A DNA stretch of 8,948 bases from an uncultured Opitutia bacterium (GTDB lineage: Bacteria > Verrucomicrobiota > Verrucomicrobiia > Opitutales > UBA953), in assembly GCA_903924185.1 (NCBI GenBank), contig CAIYAN010000153.1:1-8948 (forward strand). Direction: 5' to 3'. The stretch's first letter is position 1. The number at the start of each line of letters is the position of its first letter. The notes under the pieces are model-generated. The model ran no database searches and was not told the origin of the DNA. It saw only the letters and a list, made by a program, of their open reading frames with translations. A program made the position numbers and the translations under genes. Below, piece after piece: positions 5,228 through 8,948 of this stretch.

Positions 5228-7755
5228 GTCAGGCGTTACCCATCGATGCCCTCAAGGAGCCACTCGTCGTGGCCTGTGGACGCACCCGTCGGATTGTGCT
5301 CCGAGCCCCGACGGGGTCGGGTAAGTCAACCCGGATTCCGCAGATGCTTTTGGACCTGGGCCTAGTGCAGGGACAAATCGTCGTCCTCCAGCCGCGGCGT
5401 ATCGCGGCCCGACTTTTGGCTACACGCATTGCCCAAGAGCGCGGGGTTAAGCTGGGCGGTGAAGTCGGTTACCAGATACGTTTTGAGCGCGTCGAATCCG
5501 CGGAGACGCGCATCAAGTTTGTCACCGAGGCCTTGCTGCTTCGGCAAATGGCTTCGGACCCACAACTCAAGGGCGTCGGTGCGGTGGTCTTCGATGAATT
5601 CCATGAGCGAAACTTACATTCCGACGTCGCCTTGGCGTTGGCCCGTCAGCTCCAGGAGTCCGGCCGGCCAGACCTACTGATTATCGCGATGTCTGCCACC
5701 CTCGACACGGAAGGTGTGGCTCGCTGGATGGGTAATGCCGAGACTTTAGCTGCCGATGGCCGGGCTTATCCGGTTGATATCGAGTATGTGCCGGTCGCCC
5801 GTACGTCCACGCGTCCGGTCTGGGACCTGGCGGCAGAGCAGGTCGGCCGCATCCTGCACGAGGAACCCGAGGGCGATGTCCTCGTCTTCATGCCGGGTGG
5901 CTATGAGATTATGCGCACCATTGGTGCGGTTCGTAATCTCCGCGAATCTGGCGGCGTCGATATCTTGCCGCTCTATGGCGAATTACCCCCGGAGGAACAA
6001 GACCGCGCCGTTCGCCCTGGCCCCCGCCGTAAAGTCATCGTTGCGACCAATGTCGCCGAGACCTCGCTGACCATTCCGGGCGTTCGTGCGGTCGTTGATG
6101 CCGGTTTGGCTCGCATCGCCCGTTTTGACGCCTTGCGTGGTATCGACACGCTCATGGTGGAAGCGGTCTCGCAAGCTTCCGCCGAGCAGCGTGCTGGCCG
6201 CGCTGGCCGTACGGGCCCTGGGCGTTGCATCCGCCTCTGGTCGCATACGGATCATCAAGCGCGCCCATTGCGGGAAGTCCCGGAAATCAAGCGCGTCGAC
6301 TTGGCGGAAACCATCCTGCTCCTGCTCTCTTCTGGTTGGGGCGACCCAGCGACCTTCCCTTGGTATGAAAGGCCTGAGCCGATAGCGCTGCAGCGCGCGG
6401 TCACCGTTTTGACGGACCTCGGGGCGTTAGATGGGCGTGGTGCGTTAACCACGTTGGGTCGGCGGATGGCTATCTTCCCGGCGCACCCACGTTATGCCCG
6501 TATGCTCATGGCAGCGGATGAGTTGGATTGCGTGGCCGAAGTAGCGGCCATCGCCGGTCTTTCCCAAGGGCGGGATTTAATGCTGCGCAAGGTCGATGAA
6601 CGCGTCGAGCGCGAGCGCGATGCCATCCATGCCGAAGAAGGCTCCGATTTCTTCACGCGCTTGGCTTTGCTGCAGCGGGCGTCGGAGTTGAAGTTCGACC
6701 CCGACGCCTGCGATCGCATCGGCGTGCATGGTCAGGCTGCCCGTCAGGCCGAACAGGCCACCCGACAGTTTCTGCGTCTGGCGCAAGGGCAGGGGCTCCG
6801 CGTATCCGACCGAGCAGCGGCTCCAGAAAACATCCGGCGCTGCCTGCTGCTCGGCTTCTCTGACCGACTCGCCGTGCGCCTCGACGCGGGCACATTGCGA
6901 TGTGCGCTCGTCCACGGCCGCCGCGGCGAACTGCGTCGCGAATCCTCCATTCGCTCTGCGAAATTACTCGTCGCCGCTGAAGTCGATGAAATCCAGACAC
7001 GCGGAGAAGTGACGACCTACCTGTCACTCGCCACCGCCATCGAAGAGACTTGGTTACAGGAACTCTTCCCGGCCGATTTCTCGGAGGTCATCTCCGTCCG
7101 CTATGACGCTACTCAGCGGCGCGTGCTCACGCGCACGGAACGACGCTTTCGCGATCTCGTCTTGGCGGCCGTTGAGCGTGATGATGCCTCTTCCGACGCG
7201 GGCAGCCGGATCTTGGCGGATGAAGTCAGTGCCGGGCGGCTCAAACTCGAGCGCTGGGACGGTCAGGTTGATGCTTGGATTCGCCGCATGAACTTCCTCG
7301 CGAAGCATTGCCCGGATCTCGGCATCCCGCCCTTCGATGACGCCGGTCGTCGCTTGGTGATCGAAGAAATCTGCGCGGGCGCCACGGCCTACCGGGATAT
7401 TCGGGAGAAGCCCGTTTTTCCGATCGTCCGTGGATGGTTGACCCATGAGCAGGCCATGGCCTTGGAATCCTATTGCCCCGAGAAGATTATTCTCCCCCGC
7501 AAGAAGCACCCCGCGAAGATCGAGTATACCGAGGACGGTGAAGCTGAAATCGAAGCCACCGTTCAGGAGCTCTATGATTTCCCGGGTAGTAAACTTCGGG
7601 TCTGCCAGGGGAAGGTGCCCATGATCATCTGCATTCAGTCGCCTGCTCGCCGGACCCAGCAGCGGACGCGCGACCTAGATGCCTTTTGGAAAGGCTCTTA
7701 CGAATTGGTGAAGAAAGAACTTCGGGGTCGCTACCCTAAGCATGAGTGGCGATAG
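5224..7755 (+). CDS. hrpB: ATP-dependent helicase HrpB (DEAH-box)
   Basis: This is a DEAH-family superfamily 2 helicase of 843 residues; the length and ending fit HrpB (E. coli ~809) rather than the longer HrpA (~1300). Motifs in order: Walker A APTGSGKST (28-36), PRRIAAR (58-63 region), TEALLLR (101-107), motif II DEFH (124-127), motif III SATL (157-160), motif V ATNVAETSLTI (274-284) and motif VI QRAGRAGR (322-329). Helicase-associated regions follow. The C terminus GRYPKHEWR closely matches the HrpB-specific end (KGRYPKHVW in E. coli), preceded by SPARRTQQRTRDLDAFW. HrpB is thought to act on RNA but its physiological substrate is not well established. ATG 5224 overlaps the upstream stop by four bases, consistent with translational coupling. 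No frameshift is seen, and no terminator follows before the next small ORF. Confidence 0.95.
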   Translation: MSQALPIDALKEPLVVACGRTRRIVLRAPTGSGKSTRIPQMLLDLGLVQGQIVVLQPRRIAARLLATRIAQERGVKLGGEVGYQIRFERVESAETRIKFVTEALLLRQMASDPQLKGVGAVVFDEFHERNLHSDVALALARQLQESGRPDLLIIAMSATLDTEGVARWMGNAETLAADGRAYPVDIEYVPVARTSTRPVWDLAAEQVGRILHEEPEGDVLVFMPGGYEIMRTIGAVRNLRESGGVDILPLYGELPPEEQDRAVRPGPRRKVIVATNVAETSLTIPGVRAVVDAGLARIARFDALRGIDTLMVEAVSQASAEQRAGRAGRTGPGRCIRLWSHTDHQARPLREVPEIKRVDLAETILLLLSSGWGDPATFPWYERPEPIALQRAVTVLTDLGALDGRGALTTLGRRMAIFPAHPRYARMLMAADELDCVAEVAAIAGLSQGRDLMLRKVDERVERERDAIHAEEGSDFFTRLALLQRASELKFDPDACDRIGVHGQAARQAEQATRQFLRLAQGQGLRVSDRAAAPENIRRCLLLGFSDRLAVRLDAGTLRCALVHGRRGELRRESSIRSAKLLVAAEVDEIQTRGEVTTYLSLATAIEETWLQELFPADFSEVISVRYDATQRRVLTRTERRFRDLVLAAVERDDASSDAGSRILADEVSAGRLKLERWDGQVDAWIRRMNFLAKHCPDLGIPPFDDAGRRLVIEEICAGATAYRDIREKPVFPIVRGWLTHEQAMALESYCPEKIILPRKKHPAKIEYTEDGEAEIEATVQELYDFPGSKLRVCQGKVPMIICIQSPARRTQQRTRDLDAFWKGSYELVKKELRGRYPKHEWR

Positions 7756-7772
7756 TTCATCTGCCTACTGCC

Positions 7773-7901
7773 ATGCGTCGCCGCGATTTCCTTACCACCG
7801 CCGCTGCACTGTCGCTGGCCATGGCCTTGGGTGCACAAGTCGCTCCCGTGGCCCAGCCTTCACGCAAGAAGGGCTTCGGGGATTGTAACCGCACCCTCTG
7901 A
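7773..7901 (+). CDS. Orphan Tat signal peptide ORF (42 aa), remnant or leader
   Basis: ATG 7773 opens a 42-codon frame that begins MRRRDFLTTAAALSLAMALG and ends at TGA 7899-7901. RRRDFL is a good twin-arginine (RRxFL) motif, followed by an uncharged Ala/Leu-rich core (10-21) and a loose cleavage region (VAPVAQ), then SRKKGFGDCNRTL and stop. No mature domain follows in this frame, and neither of the other frames continues it recognisably. The likeliest reading is the surviving 5' end of a deleted Tat-exported protein gene. Alternatively it is a small real exported peptide or a coupling ORF, because the exonuclease ATG lies 2 nt after its stop. It starts 17 nt after the hrpB stop with no Shine-Dalgarno. 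Its sense-strand signal-peptide grammar makes chance unlikely. Confidence 0.5.
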   Translation: MRRRDFLTTAAALSLAMALGAQVAPVAQPSRKKGFGDCNRTL

Positions 7902-7903
7902 CG

Positions 7904-8584
7904 ATGCGCCGGCCATCTCCGCTCTGGACCGAGATTCCTATCCATGTTGTCGACTTCGAAGGAAGTCTACGGACTGGGGTCGTCGAATATGGAGTCGCGA
8001 CGTTGTTAGGCGGCGACATCATCAATGCCTCGACGGGGTTGCATGCCGCCCGGACGCCGGTGCCGCCGATCGACTCCCAATGTCATGGCCTCACGGAGAA
8101 AGAGCTTAAGGGGCTCCCGCCCTTCGAGTCTGAATGGGACCACTGGGTGTCGCTCCGCCGGACGGGTCTTCTGGCTGCACATAATGCCTCGGTGGAGTCA
8201 GGCCTACTCCGTGGGACCTGGTTGCGGCCGCCAGCGGTCCCCTCCTTTATCGACTCCGAGACTGAGGTCGCCGAGTGGGGGGCTTGGGTGGATACCTGCC
8301 GCTTAGCGAGGATTTGGGTCCCGAGTCTAGGGGACTATCGCCTGCAGGCCTTGGTATCGGTCTTTCGGTTAGGTGCCCGGCTGGATTCCCTGGCCGCCAA
8401 GCATTGTCCCCCGAATCGCCGTAAATACCATTGTGCGCTCTACGATGCCCTAGCTTCGGCCTTGGTCTTACGGGCGCTTTGCTCGGTCGAAGGGCGTTCG
8501 GCGGCGTCCTTGGCACAATTGGCGAAGGACAGCCTTTCGGCCCCGGCGGCTGACGACCTGTCGCAGGGTGAGTTGGGTCTCTGA
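7904..8584 (+). CDS. DEDDh-type 3'-5' exonuclease (DNA polymerase III epsilon-like)
   Basis: This 226-residue protein has the three exonuclease motifs of the DnaQ/RNase T fold. ExoI is D17-F-E19 in HVVDFEGS, ExoII is HNASVE (93-98), and ExoIII is H176-C-A-L-Y-D181 with the general-base His of the DEDDh class. HGLTEKEL (61-68) and VDTCRLAR (129-136), which resemble 'ITGIT...' and 'xDTLxLAR' in epsilon-like nucleases, support the assignment. These enzymes remove nucleotides from 3' ends of DNA or RNA using two metal ions. In ExoII the usual Asp is Glu98, a conservative but notable change. The C terminus (about 195-226) is low-complexity and has no motif. No accessory domain such as a BRCT or UvrC-like segment is present, so it is not a typical DinG/PolC fusion. 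An in-frame stop at 7886 makes ATG 7904 the natural start. Whether it is proofreading, repair or RNA processing cannot be told. Confidence 0.85.
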   Translation: MRRPSPLWTEIPIHVVDFEGSLRTGVVEYGVATLLGGDIINASTGLHAARTPVPPIDSQCHGLTEKELKGLPPFESEWDHWVSLRRTGLLAAHNASVESGLLRGTWLRPPAVPSFIDSETEVAEWGAWVDTCRLARIWVPSLGDYRLQALVSVFRLGARLDSLAAKHCPPNRRKYHCALYDALASALVLRALCSVEGRSAASLAQLAKDSLSAPAADDLSQGELGL

Positions 8585-8633
8585 CTTTTCCGCTTCACAC
8601 CTAGGTCGGTCCGTAACTAGATAGGCCTTCACC

Positions 8634-8948
8634 ATGGCTTCTAAGACTCCTATCCGCGTCGCGGTCACCGGCGCTGCCGGCAACATCGGTTACGCGGCAA
8701 TCTTCCGCCTCGCCTCAGGCGCAGTGTTCGGCGCTGACCAGCCCGTCGCCCTGAACCTGATCGAAGTTGGCCCAGGCCTAAACGCCCTCGCTGGCGTCGT
8801 GATGGAGCTTCAGGACTGTGCTTTCCCGTTGCTCGCCGACGTCGTTGCCACGGGCGATCTCGATGAGGGTTTCAAGAATGCGGATTGGTGCCTGCTCATC
8901 GGCGCTGTCCCGCGCAAGGAAGGCATGGAGCGCAAGGACCTCCTCGGC
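8634..8948 (+). CDS. mdh: Malate dehydrogenase, N-terminal part (3' end outside window)
   Basis: The frame opens at ATG 8634 and runs without a stop to the window end, covering 105 residues. It begins MASKTPIRVAVTGAAGNIGY; the TGAAGNIGY loop is the NAD-binding glycine motif of the Rossmann fold. LIEVGP (about 46-51) ends the second strand that selects the cofactor. MELQDCAFPLL and GAVPRKEGMERKDLL match the signature 'MELeDCAFPLL' and 'GAxPRxxGMERxDLL' of the cytosolic-type (type 2) malate dehydrogenases, with the substrate-binding Arg in PRKEGMER. The enzyme interconverts malate and oxaloacetate with NAD in the TCA cycle. It lies 49 nt after the exonuclease stop; a weak AGG precedes the ATG and I see no convincing promoter or terminator in the gap, so readthrough or a nonstandard promoter are both possible. 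Confidence 0.95.
   Translation, partial: MASKTPIRVAVTGAAGNIGYAAIFRLASGAVFGADQPVALNLIEVGPGLNALAGVVMELQDCAFPLLADVVATGDLDEGFKNADWCLLIGAVPRKEGMERKDLLG

Noticed and set aside
8585..8633. Promoter for mdh in the 49-nt gap
   Set aside because: TTCACA at 8595-8600 with 16-17 nt to ACTAGA or CTAGAT is too poor a pair to report. ACCTAGGT is a bare 8-nt palindrome and could be chance.

Overview
The window looks like a chromosomal stretch of a moderately GC-rich bacterium (about 60% GC by eye in the housekeeping genes). My best guess is Verrucomicrobiota, possibly Opitutae-like. This rests on general resemblance: the gene mix, near-absence of Shine-Dalgarno sequences, and protein flavour. It was not tested by a search. 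No rRNA, tRNA, CRISPR array, insertion sequence or phage gene is visible.

Layout, left to right. (1) 1-260: the 3' end of rplQ (ribosomal protein L17), closed by a strong intrinsic terminator. (2) 281-2094: a small membrane-anchored zinc-ribbon protein of unknown function, followed 20 nt later by guaA (GMP synthase). The two have similar C-rich, SD-less leaders. (3) 2095-3215: a lower-GC segment holding one minus-strand SAM-dependent methyltransferase gene. Its upstream region carries a 27-nt near-palindrome and candidate divergent promoters; this part looks like an acquired insert. (4) 3216-7755: a tight plus-strand operon of dnaX (clamp-loader tau/gamma), a YfcE/MJ0936-type metallophosphoesterase (2-nt gap) and an HrpB-type DEAH RNA helicase (ATGA overlap). 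(5) 7773-8584: an orphan 42-codon Tat signal peptide ORF, followed after 2 nt by a DEDDh-type 3'-5' exonuclease. (6) 8634-8948: the start of mdh (malate dehydrogenase), cut by the window end.

The most notable signal is a run of nine A's inside dnaX (4348-4356). It lies exactly where the conserved clamp-loader domains end and the Pro/Ala-rich linker begins. It is preceded by a GC-rich hairpin and GGGAG, and both alternative reading frames stop soon after it. This is the hallmark of programmed frameshifting or transcriptional slippage that makes a short gamma-like product (about 380 or 398 aa) alongside full-length tau (516 aa). The DnaX zinc module has also lost two of its four cysteines. Other points worth a second look are the orphan Tat leader, the Asp-to-Glu change in exonuclease motif II, and the palindrome cluster upstream of the methyltransferase.

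Functionally the window is mostly core information processing (translation, purine synthesis, replication, RNA handling) and central carbon metabolism. The methyltransferase is the only gene that looks accessory. I do not see a convincing multi-gene defence or mobile system.
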